A DNA stretch of 64,000 nucleotides from Liolophura sinensis (GCF_032854445.1 NC_088295.1:27951385-28015384), one strand, 5' to 3'. Numbered from the stretch's first letter, positions 46,272 through 60,620 are shown. The notes: generated from the letters alone by a model not told the origin. A program made the numbers and translations.

Positions 46272-47397
46272 CTGTTTATTATTTATATCCTGACATTTTC
46301 TCTACATGTATAAATGTGTTGCAGTTTTTCTGTTGCATAGGTAAAAAAAATTAAGCACAGGAAGAATTTCTGCCTCTTTTTTTGGCGAACTATATATTGT
46401 GCGGAAGTACACTGCCTTGTGATGCAGTCCATGAAGGGTCAAGGTCTCCAGCAGTGTAATAGCAAAATGTAATAACAAAAGTGATATCTAACTAGTGAAG
46501 ATATCATTTTTATCAGTGAAGGAAATGCTGGGATTACACTGATGCATAAATAATAAATCATATGTTTAACAACATGGGCCATTCACTTAATGAGAGACTT
46601 AAGTGCATAATGGCATCAACTTTTTGCAGACTGTTGCAGTTCAACAGTAGACAAATAGAGCTTACATTCTAGTTGATGTAGACAAGTGCTGCCCTCAACT
46701 CAATTCTACTAGAGGTTCAAATCGAACCTTTGTTGGGTCAGCGCCTGTTATATATATTCAAACAGCCTCCTTGTTGTGTGAGACAAACCCATGGAGTTCA
46801 TTTTTTGTATCTTTCTACCTTTTCATTAAACTTGTTTTTTTCTTTCTCTATATGATTATGTATCTTTATTGTGTTCCTATCTGGATGCATATCGCATTAT
46901 GCGTGCAGTGCTGATCAAATGTGAAAATAGATGTGCAGATTGTATTTGTACACCACTTTAATTCATTGCATCTCATAGTGAGAGCTGCTGCATGATAGTG
47001 TGGAGGTATTGATAGAATTTGATTCATTTCAGTGGCCTCGAGTGTGATTTGCCATCCATATTGTTGCTCTCCCGCACCTTGCTGCATGCAGTAGTAGAAA
47101 GCATATACACGCACACATTCCGATGATGTAGCGATTTGGCATTCAAAGCATATGTACCTGGTGGATTGGCCATGCGGAGGAGCATAATATAATGATCCCC
47201 ATTATTCTGCTTTGTCCATCTGTCTGTCCAAATATTATCTGGACCAGATCCTTCTACAGTAAACACAAATGCAAACAACTAATGAACAGATCATCAGATT
47301 TCTGATGGTCCAATCTATATCTACCAATAGGAGTGATGTAGTCCTATAATTTTCCAAATGCAGAATGAAGATATGTAGACAGATTGGATTTATTTAT
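46272..47397. other. Gene-poor DNA without recognised features
   Basis: The overlapping minus ORFs at 46866-47278 show no domain. Confidence 0.35.
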
Positions 47398-47609
47398 TTA
47401 TTTGATCAGTGTTTTATGGCACACTCAAGAATGATTCACTTATTCGACTGCAGCCAGCAAATTCTGGTGGGGGGAAATGACCATTGGCAGGTTGGTGGCA
47501 GACCTTCTGACATATGGCCTTGACTTGAACTCACAGTGACCGCACTGGTGAGAGGCTTCTGGGACATTGCGCTGCGCTGGTGTACTAACCTCTCGGCTGC
47601 GGAGGCCCA
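47398..47609 (-). repeat. SINE family A copy, internally deleted
   Basis: TTTATTTATTTATTTGATCAG at the tail and CTCAAGAATGATTCACTTAT next to it. The GGAAACCC-to-GGAAGCCAGC region is shortened, and the head reads TCGGCTGCGGAGGCCC. Confidence 0.9.
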
Positions 47610-50600
47610 TACAGTACATACAGTGTATTGGATAACTTGACAAACTAAAATTCTGAGTTTTTGTTGGAGGATGGACTTAAACCGTTCAGCAAAATGTCTG
47701 TTATGGCTTACTGTCCTATCATTCAAGGTGTACAAAATAGTATTCTGTGATACAAGGTAAAATAAAAATTTGCTTTTAAGTTTTCATACCTTGAGGATGA
47801 CAAAATTTAACACGAAGAATGGAACATGTTATGTGTTGATTTTTGAAAGGCTTTTATCCTTGAACAAATTGGTTTAAGATTTTTGTTATTATTTTCAAAA
47901 GCAAGTATTCAGGAATGTTTGGGTTTTTTAATCATTCTGGAATGTGGGTACAGGTAAATCATACAGATTGGGGTCTGCATTGTTTCACTATTATGAATGA
48001 TGGCAATTGTTGTGAGGTGTTGAGCAATCAGCAGTATACAGTATACAGTATTAATGTTACATGTTCCTCAGCCACAATGTCTTACCTTTATTTAATCCTC
48101 CATTTTGTAGAGCTGGAAGCCAGGCATTGTGGAAAGTTTGTCATGCAGACAAAATGGTGGACCTAGCTTAGTTATTTTGATGTCACATCTTGATAGGCTG
48201 AAGATAATTTGGAGGTTTGCGGTCAGTGGGTTACTTATGAGAGGGAGGTGGTAGTGTGTTGCTGTTGATTGGTGTCTTTACTTTAGTTTAATACATGTTT
48301 CAAAAGGAGACACAGTTGTCAATCTGAGCACATACTAGGACAAGCCATATGGTAGCTTGTAATACCTTCACTGAACAATCTGGCATAAATATTTCATCAC
48401 CTACATTACAGTACATTTTCAGTGATTACATGTGGACAATTAAGACTTGGTCAAATAAATCTTTACTTCTTGAATGTTAATACTAACCTCACTGCTTATC
48501 TTTTTTTCATTCTTTAACATGCATTTTGCCGTTTGATATTAAAATTATATTCTGTGATACATGTAGGGAAAGTTCAATAATGGTCTGAGGTATTTGTCAG
48601 ATGTGTCAGAAACAGCTATTAATAAACCTATTAAAAACTGTTGACTTCAGTTGGCCATTGGTACAAGGGTTGGGTTATAAGTGCATGTTGGTTTTGTCAG
48701 CTGACCAACATGAGAACTCCCACGTTCAGGCTTAAGTTGGGTTGTTTATTGTACTGATGTTTATTTGATAAATGTCTGCGGCCATGACAGTCCTCTGTTT
48801 ATTGTGGTTCGAGCCAGAGTTCTGGGATTTTCATTTATATTGTGTTGAAGCATTCTGTGGGAAGGTCGAGCTAGATGACAGCAATAGAAACACCGGCCAG
48901 TGGCTATTGATTACAAGGATATAGGATTCGCATGGACCGACAGCTCGGTAAAGTTGTCTGATGACAAATCTGTTATGACAGTCGCGGTAATTTGCCCGTT
49001 TTTTTCCATTAGCGTGGTTTGCAAAGTGTTGTTGGTGTCCAGAGGAGGTGTTGACTGTTAATCTGAGCCAGGTACGGATCTCAGTACTCCACATGTACAA
49101 TTAAACAGCAACTGAGGTGTTTTGATTCATTGCTCTTCTGGTTTGCCGTTTTGCCTGCTCAATTTGCTCTTGATATGTGCACGTAGCTGTTAATGGCCCA
49201 GTAAATGGCTGTGGACTCCTTTGATAATGCTTTGCTCAGAGTGCTACCTTTTGCTAACTGTCATTATTCGGTGGCTGCCGTGACGTGCCAGTGTCATGCC
49301 GCATTTCAGCTGTTCAGCGTAGCCAGTGCTTCCAAGGAGGTTATTGATTTTACCAAGTCCCCACTCAGAGGCTGACTCAGCAACGGACAGATGCAATAGC
49401 TGTGCTTCTTGGGCGGTGCACTGGTGGTAGCTCTGGGTAAACAATTAGTGGTGATCAGCCCTTAAGGTCTTTGAGAGCCTGGCTCTGTGAGGTCATCACG
49501 AGCTGATCAGTTCTATCATTCTGTGATAACAGTTTACTGTACAATCTGCCACTTACATTGGAATATCCGAGGCTGAGACAAAGAACTTTTCTAGGAAGTA
49601 TCCCTGCCACGTAGTGAAACTTGATCAAAGTCTCTTGTATCTGCCAGTCTCAACTGATATCATTACTATAGTGTCACACCTGAGGATGACGGATCTCGGT
49701 TAACACTCCCTTCTCTTGCTGCTCTCGTTGTTTAGCCTGCTTATAAGTCACCTGGACATATTTCACAGTGATTATAAGCCAAAGTAAACCAAGGTAAGCA
49801 TTCATATTTTGATCTTTGTGCTCAACGCTTCCATATATGATAAGAAAAACTTGTTTAAGTCTGTTGAATAGGATGGGAGTTTAGTGTAAATGGTGTACCA
49901 ACATTTACAGTGTCATTTAACTCATTGTTAATGTTGATCGAATACGTGTTGTGTGAAGTGAAGTCATGACTTTGAAACCTGATGGATGAAACCTGTATGG
50001 ATTTGTACTTATCGCTACATGTGGATAACATATAGGAACTGACGAAAATTTGTGCTTATTTTGCCTGATTGTGAGAGTTAAATATTTCTTCAAACAACAT
50101 TCTGGGATCAGCTTGGAAGGTAGGATAAATTTCAACACCTGAAGAAATATTTTATGACATTTATTCGTCTCTAAATATAGACTTTTTTGAGGGGCGAAAG
50201 TTAGTCATTTTTGAATGAATGAATGAAAGATTATGGCTTAACGCCACATCGGCATAGTCATTTTTGAAGGCAAGGTGGTATGTAGATGTATATATTGGAA
50301 TGGCGCAGCAATGAGGCCTAGTATAATTATATGTGGCTGTATGGAGGAAAGTTGTGTGCAGTCTCATAGTGTTATACCTACATGAACATGGAGGCTTTAA
50401 TGCCTTGATTGGTTTTTGGTCATTGTGATTCAAGAGGTGCCAGATGTAGGTGTGCTTGTAGGATATATTGAATAGAATTCAGTTTGAGCTCTACATGTTT
50501 GTCTCTGTACATGTTACAACATGTATCTGCTGACTTCTGGTAGGTGTTGATCTCCACCACCACAGCATGGGTAATCTTGTGTGGGTGTTTACATGTATAA

Positions 50601-52985
50601 TACCAATTGACCCATTTCCCTGGCGGCCTATAGTGTGGTGGGCACCAGTGCAACTTCCTAGCCTTTTAGTGTTATGTATAATATACATATACACAAGTAC
50701 CACTCAGTTGTATCCACAGATTTAATTGGACACAAGTTAACCTTTGTGTGTTACATGCTGAATATTGAAGGAAGTTCATTGTGTATACGCACATGACATT
50801 GTCATTTGAGGATATCCTGTTCAATTTACCATTGTGCTTTGCTCTGTAAGATACATGAAATGAAGTTTCAGTGGTCGCATCGCGATCCATGTAGGATGTA
50901 TTTCCATTTGTGGATTTAATATTTATTTATCTACAGCCATACTTAAGGATTTTCACATATACATGTGCATATGCATGTATGAAGCCTGTGAGATTTATCA
51001 GGGGTGGAAACCAGTGTTCAGAGTAAGTTAGATTCTGATAAATTCATTACACTGGGCCGTACCTGTGCCAAATTTTGTTATATAAATATACCTTTTAAGT
51101 TTTTGTTCAAATTGTCTGTATATAAAGTTAAACCATTTTTAAAAGGAATAGTGAGTGATTAAAATTTCTTTGTGAGCCATTTTTTAATGCCCTAATCATG
51201 TCATGCGTAAAGTTAGTGTTCTGTGTTGACCACACAGGTAACATTGAGCAGGTACAGGTACATGTATACCATATCAAAACATGCTAAGTCCCAGTTCTTG
51301 GCAAATACTTTAACCCTCTGTACATAATGCAGCTTTAAACTGCATGATAACTAGACCACATGTAAACCATGTAGTTGGAATGTTCTTTGAGGATTAGCAG
51401 CAAGCCACTAGCAATACCTATAAACGTATGCCAGATGAATCGAATACATGTACCTGAGAATTCACACTGAGGTTTGGACTCTCCATGGGCATACCAGGGT
51501 CATAATCAATACATAATCATTTATTAAAGGAGTCGGCTGGAAAGAGACGGAGGCATTGTTACGGTCACTTTGAGGTACATGTGTACATGTGCATGTATGC
51601 CCTCGATGTGGGTAGATTCATTCATCTCCCAGGTATACCTGCATAAAAATTCAGGCTATAGGGATAGGCAGTGGGTTCACTTCTGCTTAGTTCTTTAGGG
51701 GATGGTCAATATTAAATTTGTTGTCATATGGATAAGCTTTCAGCTATTATCATGGATAATGACATTCATTTAGGGAGCATCGCCAAAAATTGCAAGCGTT
51801 TCAATCGCAAATTTTTGTGAACGATTGATTCTTAATTGCAATGGCAACTTTCATACTGTTTCCAATTAAATTTAACAATTATAATTGTGACGACAAGTTC
51901 GCAATTGGTCTCAATTAGATGAAATCACTCTTCAAGTGAGACTTGAGTGATGTCCGGTCACGGAGTGATACAGTGACCTCCCTCAAAACCACACGACTCT
52001 GATATCGGTAGGCATGTATGGAACTAATCCCAAAGTATGATCACATCTTAATAACTTTTTGGTCAGATCATGGACTATTCTACCTCCACGATCAGAATAA
52101 ACGTAATAAAAATCACGTACCTTTCTTGACAGAGATCAAGTGATATAGCAAAAGCTGTGTGACCCGAAGAAGCGCGAGACGAATAAGACATCCTGGTTTT
52201 GATATGCTGGTTTCTGCACCATCAAGGAAAATTAACAAACTGCTCCTGGAATAAATTGTGCAGCTGCGACTGTAAATGCGCTAAACTAACTAAAATTACT
52301 GAAAGAGATTGAAGACTGACCAGTAGAGTATTGTAAGGGCACATAAGTACATGTGGAAGCATAAAAAAACAGGGGTGACCTTTGAAAGTCAAGTATTTAC
52401 TGATATTATGAATTACTCAATGTTGGCTCAGCTGGGAGTTACATTCATAAGAAGTTTCTAATGTTACATATTCACGTTTCAGAGAATTGCTTCATCACCT
52501 TCATTAATCTCCTTGCATCAGAACTTTCTTCCCCTGCTGATGACTCTCCAGTATCCAGCAGTGAGAAAAGGCGTGCAGCACCACGCTGGGTCGCTTGCAT
52601 CGGTATTAATAGACAGTCACATTTCATATCTACATTTTCTACAGGATTTAATGAATACACTTTATTCTGTTTGGCAAGGTCAGTTTCAATGCACAGATTC
52701 CAATCATAGAATTCATGACATAAAGAATGCTAAGAAGTACACCGCCGAAAATTGGATCGGGCTCTGTCGTGATTTATGTAAAATAAAACCAATTACACGT
52801 TGCCGTAAATAGACATAGCTCACAAGAACTTTTTCTATCCCATGAAAAGTAGAATCTTTTATATTAGAGTAAATACATGGATTAGTGGTTTTATTACAGT
52901 GTGACATATATAAGCATACATGGTAACAAACAAATATTCAAAATCAGGAATCATAAAAGATGTTGGAAACTTTAGGAACAGGAAC
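47610..52985. other. Gene-poor DNA without recognised features
   Basis: The segment 48.8-49.8 kb is less AT-rich. It ends in a possible donor (AACCAAG followed by GTAAGC near 49794), so an exon there is possible but unsupported. TGAATGAATGAATG then GGCTTAACGCCACATCGGC at 50213-50255 looks like another repeat trace. No coding exon is recognised. Confidence 0.3.
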
Positions 52986-54735
52986 TTTTTTTGTTTTTTT
53001 TTTTGTCATTAAGCTACATAAGCAACCAAAGTGCATCTTAATCAAATTGCTCAAGGAGGTATAGTTTAAGCATATAATTAAAAAAGAGATGTGGAATTTA
53101 TAATACAAAGTTGGTTCCATTCTCGAGGGTAGTTGTTCTTAGTGAAAAGTACGATAAGTTTGTACTGTACACAGGTCTATTATAATCCAGTCGAGTTGCT
53201 CTAGTCACCTAGTGATGGCTAGCAGATTGTTTGAACAGATATGTTTTGAAGCTGGGAGGAATAAGTTTGGGTCATAAAAAAAAACTTGAACTAAGAGTGA
53301 TACAGATAGAACGTTCAACTCTCGCAGTGGTAAGATGGATAGTTGACAGAACAGAGAAGGCATGTGATCATTTCTTTTTGAACGAGTGATAGTTCAATTG
53401 AGGCATTTCTGCAGGATCTGCAAGGCTGTAAGATGAGTTCAATATGTATTGCTCATATGATGTTTCCGTAGGAAAGGTAAGGATATATAAGAGAAAAATA
53501 CAGAATAAATGTTTTCTTTTTAACAGAATGCTGTATGTGGCTTACCAACCTGAGATTTCTAGACACCTTTGCACTAATATAATCGATATGGGAAATCCAC
53601 TTAAGTTTGGAATTGAAGACCATTCCAAGAAATTTGAATTTATATAATCTTTCTATTTCATTGTCACATATTTTAAGAGAGGGTGGTTAGTTTACTTTCT
53701 TTTGAGTTGGGGCCTCCGTGGCTCAGTTGGTTAGCGCGCTAGCGCAGCGTAATGACCCAGGAGTCTCTCACCAATGCGGTCGCTGTGAGTTAAAGTCCAG
53801 CTTATGCTGGCTTCCTCTCCGGCCGTACGTGGGAAGGTTTGCCAGCAACCTGCGGCTGGTCGTGGGTTTCCCTCGGGCTCTGCCCGGTTTCCACCCACCA
53901 TAATGCTGGCTGCCGTCGTATAAGTGAAATATTCTTGAGTACGGCGTAAAACACCAATCAAATAAATAAATAAATTCTTTTTAGTGAGGGTGGATATGAG
54001 ATCATATTTTGTTTTCATAATGTTCTGGGCTAGACAGTTTAAACAGAACCAAGTATGAAATTTTTCAAGTTCAATGGACATAGTATTATAGAGATCATTT
54101 ATATTATGAGAGGAGTAAATTGTGCTGGTATCATCTGCAAATAGAGTAAAATGTAGAAGCTTAGATACATGAGTTGTCATTGATATAAAGTAGGAATAAA
54201 AAGGTCCTAAAATAGAGCCTTGTGGAACTCCACACTGTACAGATTCAGTTGATGATAAAGTGTCATAAAGTGATACACACTGAGTTCTATTATATAAATA
54301 ACTTATAAAACAATAGTATTCCAGTTTACACAAAAGTATGATTTACTGTATCCAATGCCTTTGAAAGGTCGAGAAATGTGACTATACTGTACAGTTCTCC
54401 TTGGCAGGCGCTGATTTATCATACAATGAACAAGCAGCCAGAGATGTGTAGTGATTTCCTCTGAAGCCATATTGGTTTTTATCAACCATACCATTAGTTT
54501 CTGCGTGGCTAAATACTGCATTTGAAGTTATTTTCTCAAGTATTTTACTGAAACAGGGAAGTAAGGATATAGGTCGGTAGTTTTCCAGGAGATTAGCCTC
54601 TCCAGCTTTGTTTACAGACAACACTTTAGCAATTTTCACACAATCAGGAACTTTACCTGATACGTAAGATAAGTTGATAGTATGTGACAGAGGGGCAGAA
54701 ATGTGAAGTGTGATCAGAGACAAGTTTAATGACTA
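52986..54735 (-). mobile_element. 5'-truncated non-LTR retrotransposon (LINE), jockey/CR1-like RT, broken
   Basis: On the minus strand the RT domain reads NYRPISLLPCFSKILEKI, KNQYGFRGNHYTSLAA, then QCGVPQGSILGP and the catalytic FADD box (LFADDTSTIYSS). KFKFLGMVFNSKLKW and YFSLIYPYLSYGN follow. These are the RT and thumb segments of jockey/CR1-type LINEs. Endonuclease and the first ORF are absent. A frame change lies near 54.36 kb, with more stops downstream. The A-rich stretch (T-rich on the + strand) at 52986-53005 is the probable 3' tail. A SINE is inserted at 53708-53974. Confidence 0.85.
53708..53974 (+). repeat. SINE family A copy, full length, inserted in the LINE
   Basis: It runs from the head GGGGCCTCCGTGGCTCAGTT (A-box TGGCTCAGTTGG) to the tail CACCAATCAAATAAATAAAT. 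The 11-bp flanks TTCTTTTGAGT (53697-53707) and TTCTTTTTAGT (53975-53985) match at 10 positions. With the SINE removed, the LINE frame reads across the site. Confidence 0.95.
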
Positions 54736-56191
54736 ACATTTGTCCTCAAAGTAATGTTTTCTTGCTAAGCGATTACTATTATTTAACTTGTTAAAGCATC
54801 AGGTTTTTTTGAATTTGTAAACGTCTAACTGAAAGTCTGAGGGAAATTATGCTATATTCTCTATGCTAAAATAAAATAAATGTGGCCACGTTTTTACCAT
54901 ATAGCAGACTTCCAGTTCCTAATTGGCCTTATCTGTTGCCTAATATTTATCTTAAAACATTTACTTGCATATGTTAGTAGTTGCAGCAGTGAAAAAATTA
55001 GAAATTTAAAGTATTTTTTAATATTTTGTGAATAAGGATAGTTTTCTGTTGAATATGAAAATATATAAATAATCAGTTAGACTTTCATGACAGCCTGCTT
55101 AATTTAGGTAAAGGCAGACATCCATGTCTATGTTAATGTTAGCATAGGATTTTTACAAAAAAATTCAAGTGCATGTATGTGGGCTAAAGGGTGTATGCCA
55201 TGCAGATTATGTGCATCAGTAATACAGAAAAATATTATTGCCTGTGTGTAAGTTGAAACTGGGATTGCCATGTCATACATTCAGTGTAATAAAGTGAAAC
55301 AATTCTTCTTGGTCTAATTCTGACCAGGTTGTTTTGTGGCATTCACTGAAATGAAATGAACAACGTTACGCTGTTGTTGCCACGTTTTACAGAAAAGTCG
55401 AGGAAATTCGTCCGCATAAAAAAAAAAAAAAACATCCAGTACTCAGCATCAGAGGTGTACATATAGTTGTCTTCTGGGAAAGTATTTACTGACATGGAGT
55501 AAAATACATACACTGTTAGTGACAAGTGCTTATAGAGGGGATAAGCATCTGGAAATTAAGGTTTGACGTGCCTAGAATCAAATCATCAGCAGGTGTCATA
55601 CGTTACTGAAATAAACTCCCTCATATACCAGTAGAGGCACATCTTGCTATGAAGAGCAAAAAAATTGTACATTACACGTTAATACTTAATTTGTATTATA
55701 TTGATTTTAAGCACTAATCAATACCATTCAAGACTCATTGACTTTGTGAACTCTGAGACGTGCACCCACACATTTGCTTTTCAACTATAAATATGAAAGA
55801 AAAATGTATTGTATAATTTTTACAAACAGCTTTTATTAGTTTTAGTAACTGACACAACAATCAATGGAGCATGATAGCTGATATGGGTATCCTGCTATTA
55901 CTAGTTTAGATTTCAACATCTCTCCGTGGAACTACTTTCGTCTTTCTTTGATCCTGACGACAGTGATGTTACCCCAAGATTTTACAGGCTCATTCGGAAT
56001 CTGTTTACACGAGTCGCAAACAGATGGCAAGATGAGGAGGGCTTCTCAATATTTTTCAAATTTGATCAAACGTGAAATTCTCAGATGGCAAAAGATTGGT
56101 TCTCACACAATATTTGGTCGCGCTGCCTTAGCACATGTGCTTTGGGTTGATCTTGTTGATTGACTTTAACATGTAAGTTTAATCTATAGCT
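54736..56191. other. Gene-poor DNA without recognised features
   Basis: A poly-A run lies at 55418-55432. The ORF at 55948-56163 has no domain. Confidence 0.35.
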
Positions 56192-56329
56192 ATCCAGATT
56201 GCAAATGCTAAGATCATGCAATGCTAAGATCATCCAGATTGCAAATGCTGAGATCATCTAGATTGCAAATGTTAAAATCATCCAGATTGCAAATGTTAAG
56301 ATCATCCAGATTGCAAATGGTAAAATCAA
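56192..56329. repeat. 24-bp tandem repeat, about five units
   Basis: Units read ATCCAGATTGCAAATG then (C/T)TAAGATC with small changes. The second unit is shortened. Confidence 0.92.
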
Positions 56330-59300
56330 CTAGCATCCACTAAGTGCCTGATTATTAAAGTAAACATGCTGTAATTCTCCTAATTCTTAGAACAAATGTT
56401 AGTAGTGCAAAGAGCAAAAAATTACAATTTTCACTCTTTTTTTTTTTAAACGGAAATTAAAGATAGGTACTAATCATGTGAGAAAAGAAAAATCCTAGTA
56501 CAGTTACATGTTTAATGTGTATTGACTAAAAGAAGCAGACAAGATGTCCCAAATGTAGAAGAATTGCAGTACACCTTATGGGATGTTTTAACCCTACACA
56601 TGCACGCGTAAGTAAAACTTGATATTAATATGCGCATATATGTATTTTAAGTAATTATGGTAATAGGTTAAGCTGTCTGAAGAAGTTGGCCTGGGATTGA
56701 CTTCTGTAAATCTGACTAGATTTTCATCAGTGCAGTGTCTGCTTGTCATCTCATTTTGTTTTGAGCATTAAATTCCTGCTTTCAAATTTAGTTATTAGTG
56801 CCAGTATCTGCTTTACAGAAATGCAGTTAGATTTTCCCTGGTTTTTGATTTATAGAGATATTGTTAAAAAATTCTATGCCACATACGCTTCCATCAGAGT
56901 CATTTAGTTGAAATTGTAAACAACTGTTTTAAATTAATAATTAAACTGATCTGTTTGAATGAACAGATTGACAAATCACTTAAAAGAGTTCTCTATTTAA
57001 AATACATGCGATGTAAGGTCTACATATACACCTATTGAAAACTGCTTCCCTTTTATATGTTAATGATTGGAGCAAAACAAAATGAGGACTGAGCAGAATT
57101 AGTTCAACGAGCTACCAGTCAATCTCCTTTATTCATCTGAAATTAAGCTAATGGTAAATCTAAAATCAAGAGCACAGCAGCACACGTTAAAGGCTTGTTC
57201 AACCTATTATTCCTCAGTAATACCGATGGTGTGCTGTTTATTTAGCAGACAGGTACATTCATATGGATGGCGGCAAATGATAAGATCAGCTATTGAACAA
57301 TGCTTTCTCCTGAAATGTATTGACTACGGTTGATAAAGCGTATGTAGTCACACTTATGCGCCGTCACAGCTAGGAAACACATACATGGCACACAGTGGTT
57401 GCTGGCTGATTCTATTGTGTGCTTGATTAGGTGATCACTAGGTGCTTGTTTGTACAAAGTGTTTGTTTGTACAAAGTATTGTGTACATTGTATTTAGGCT
57501 GGTCAATTTTGTTAACGATCATGAATTTGTCTGTATATAATACCTGACAGGTGCTTGTTTGCTTCAGATATTCCCTATATGTGTTAAGTATTACAGAGTT
57601 TTTGTGGTTTTATTACATGTGCATATATATGTGTGCTGGTATGACCAGTACATGGGTGTATTATCAGGTGTTATTATATACTTGGGCTGTGAATTTGCAT
57701 TGCAGTATAGTTATTATACACATGAAGCCTTGGCAGTGGGAACATGTGGGTTTGTACAGGTATATCATGGACATTTGCACTAAGGACTAATAAGGGCGTC
57801 TGGATACATAACCCTAAAGAGCTACATCGCTTGTGTCTTAAAGTAAGGTGAAATGATAAAGATTGTGGTAGTTCATGATGCTTTCCTAAATTCAACAAAA
57901 ATAACAATTTATTATATGTAGACGTGCTGTTGGACATTTTAGAGGATAACATTAAGACAAAAAGTCTCTGTCCTTCCCACTTTGGCCTGGTGTGAACATC
58001 ACTGACATATAAGCCACAAATGACCCTGTACTTTATTGGAATTGCTGCTGATGACAATCCAGCATGATGGGAAGACACCATATTTTTTAATCCCGTAAGG
58101 TGGTGCTAGTGTGAAGCAGGACCTCGATCTATTGCTAGATCAAGGAAATGATTGTGGCACAACATCAGCGCCTTTATGTTACAGTTGATGGGAAATGAAC
58201 GTTTCACCTCAATAAAATGTCGTCAAGTTCCTACTGCCGAACATTGATAGGTCCCCATTGCCCTACTCAACGTCATAACTACCTGATTCAGTCCTGAAAA
58301 GGAAGATCACGTCACTTTCAAAAATTTTTTGGAAACTGCTGAAGAGTTTGTGTTTTAGGATTCTTCTGTTACGGGGTTATATGTAAATATAGTAATATTC
58401 ATTGTAAATCCTTTCAAGCCATGGTGTTTAGCTCTGTTCCATACGATTTTTGTCATAAGATTTTAATATTTCTGCCCAGTTTTATTGGGGACTGAAGTAG
58501 CACTTTAAATTGTAAATAGTTCTTTAATAGTCTCATCTGCATTTGAGGCTTGGCCTTTGATATGGCTTGTAGTTTCTGTAGCTTTAAGTTGTCCCATTGG
58601 TACCTATTTTGTCTGTTCCTGTTCTATGACATTGGGAATTGAGGAATGGTGTAACTTCTGTTGTAATCAAGTACTGTCAAACACCACATAGTGTGGCAAC
58701 ACAATTTGTCAAGCAATCTGCTTGAACATACAATATGATTTGGCCAAAGCACAATCTTTTGAATTGTAACTGAATCTGTATCCTTACTTTACACATCATT
58801 ATACATTGTATCATCAGTAATCTTTTGTGTTAACATGATTAAGCTCATTGACAAATACTTTTCGTTTAATGTTGTGAAAGTAATCATAATGTTGTATAGC
58901 TGTCATGCTGTCAGATATGTTTTTGGTCTTATTTGACAACATTTTATTGTTGTTTTATGGGGTTTTTTTTGTATTTTTTGAAATACTGGAGTTGATTTTG
59001 TCTCTTAAATTGATTTAAGATGGTTTTGTACCCATTGACAGCTTATTAAACAGCTTCGAACAAGATTCAACATTACCCGGTACTATTTTGATTAAAAATC
59101 TTGTTTTTTTCTTTCTTATCTAAGGGGACTATTTTTAATTCAGGTGCGCATACAGCTCCTAAAGTGGAAATGTTGCCTAGAAGAGTGTAAATGGACATGT
59201 GTCTGGAGTGTCAATTGTATGTAGAGCCATTCAGTAACTTGCTGTAATGGAGGACTTAAATACAATGCCACTTTGAAGTGCAGTTCCAGGTGTGACTGTT

Positions 59301-59725
59301 ACATTGCCAGGGAAATGTACTTGAAAGATTTTTTTCAAGTGTAATGTGTTCCAGAAACCTGGGCCTCTCAGACTATTCTGAGCTTTGTGTGTATACAAAA
59401 CTTTCTCCTATAAAGGCTTTATTTATCCATGAATGTGCTAACAGCCACGTACTGTGCAAATGGATGAGGCAGTGTGGCCTGTAGGCCTGGCATAAACATC
59501 CTGGTTGTGTACTAAGATTACAGAGTTAACTGCGTTAGGATTTATTACTTTCTGTTACTGTAACAAAATCTGAATATCACAGAAAGTAGTGTTCTGTCTA
59601 ACGGTGAACAAAAAAAGAAGGGTGAATAGAAAATAAGCAGGAGAGTGTATCATTCTCACTTTAGAAATCAAATATTTGAGTATTTCATTTACTGCAGATT
59701 TCTGTAAAACAAAGTATAGGTAGAG

Positions 59726-59726
<1 letters not shown>
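56330..59726. other. Gene-poor DNA without recognised features
   Basis: The minus ORF of 135 codons at 57674-58081 and the plus ORFs opposite it have no domain. No shared repeat was noticed. Confidence 0.35.
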
Positions 59727-59770
<44 letters not shown>

Positions 59771-59775
59771 TATAT
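59727..59775. repeat. (TA)n microsatellite
   Basis: About 24 TA units with one C interruption near 59765. Confidence 0.95.
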
Positions 59776-60109
59776 TGTTGATATTACCATTCATAATTGT
59801 TCCATTTCTTGTTTTCTTTATCTTTAAAAGTCTGGCTCATATGGTGAACTAGAAAGTAGAAACTGCTGGTTCATCTCAAGCTTGCTGGGTACAGATAAGT
59901 GTACATGTGTGTATAATGGTGATTACTTTGCTGAAGCTAAAGTTTACCATTTTACTAGTTTCAGCCTTGTAATTTTAGAACGTTTCTCATCAGTATTGGC
60001 AGACATGCTTAGACTAGGCTACAGACAAGTTTCACAGCTTGCAATGTCAGGATTGTGGCTCCCCAGAGTGTTTGGTGTTAACTTCTCCAGACATCTCTCG
60101 GATAGAAGT

Positions 60110-60145
60110 CTTCCGATAATGGTTGTCTTTCGATAATGGTTGTCT
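60110..60145. repeat. Short tandem duplication, 17-18 bp
   Basis: TCTTCCGATAATGGTTG is followed directly by TCTTTCGATAATGGTTG. Confidence 0.85.
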
Positions 60146-60394
60146 GTTCTCTTTTGCTCAATCTGTTCATTCTTTACATGTAGTGTTGTATCTACTGAAT
60201 ACCTTGGGATGGTATCGCTGTTATTATTGAAGCATAATATATTTTTTTGAAAGCACAGAATAATCATGTTGAAGCAGCAAAAATAGTTAATACTGTGAAT
60301 GTATTACATGCGGGTTGATATTATACCCTTGTTGCTGATGGTTATCTTTATTTGGGTGGGTATGGATTTTAAAGTTCATCAGTATTTTGCCAAA

Positions 60395-60490
60395 GGTCGT
60401 TAGTTTAACCTGGGTATTCTGGTTTCCTCTACCCGTAAAATGAACCGCCATTGTGTAAGTGAAGAACACTTGAATATATCATTCAACAAC
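60395..60490. repeat. SINE-like family C fragment
   Basis: GGTCGTTAGTTTAACCTGGG, TATTCTGGTTTCCTCTACCC and GTAAGTGAAGAACACTTGAA resemble the 3' half of the copy at 44480-44790. Confidence 0.45.
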
Positions 60491-60620
60491 ATTCATTTCA
60501 TTATTATGTTTTGTGATGGATCTTTTAGACAATGATTTATAAAGCTCTATCTCCAGATTGATCATAAAACCACCTTTATCATTTGTGTTGCAAATGGTGG
60601 TGCATGTTTCACCTGTTTGA

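Noticed and set aside
53710-53790. tRNA gene suggested by TGGCTCAGTTGG and a B-box-like segment
   Set aside because: This is the tRNA-like head of a SINE. It continues into the SINE body, has no acceptor-stem pairing that I can see, and recurs with the same body elsewhere.
57674-58081. 135-codon ORF on the - strand
   Set aside because: Low-complexity composition without a known motif. A length like this is expected by chance among many frames in 64 kb.
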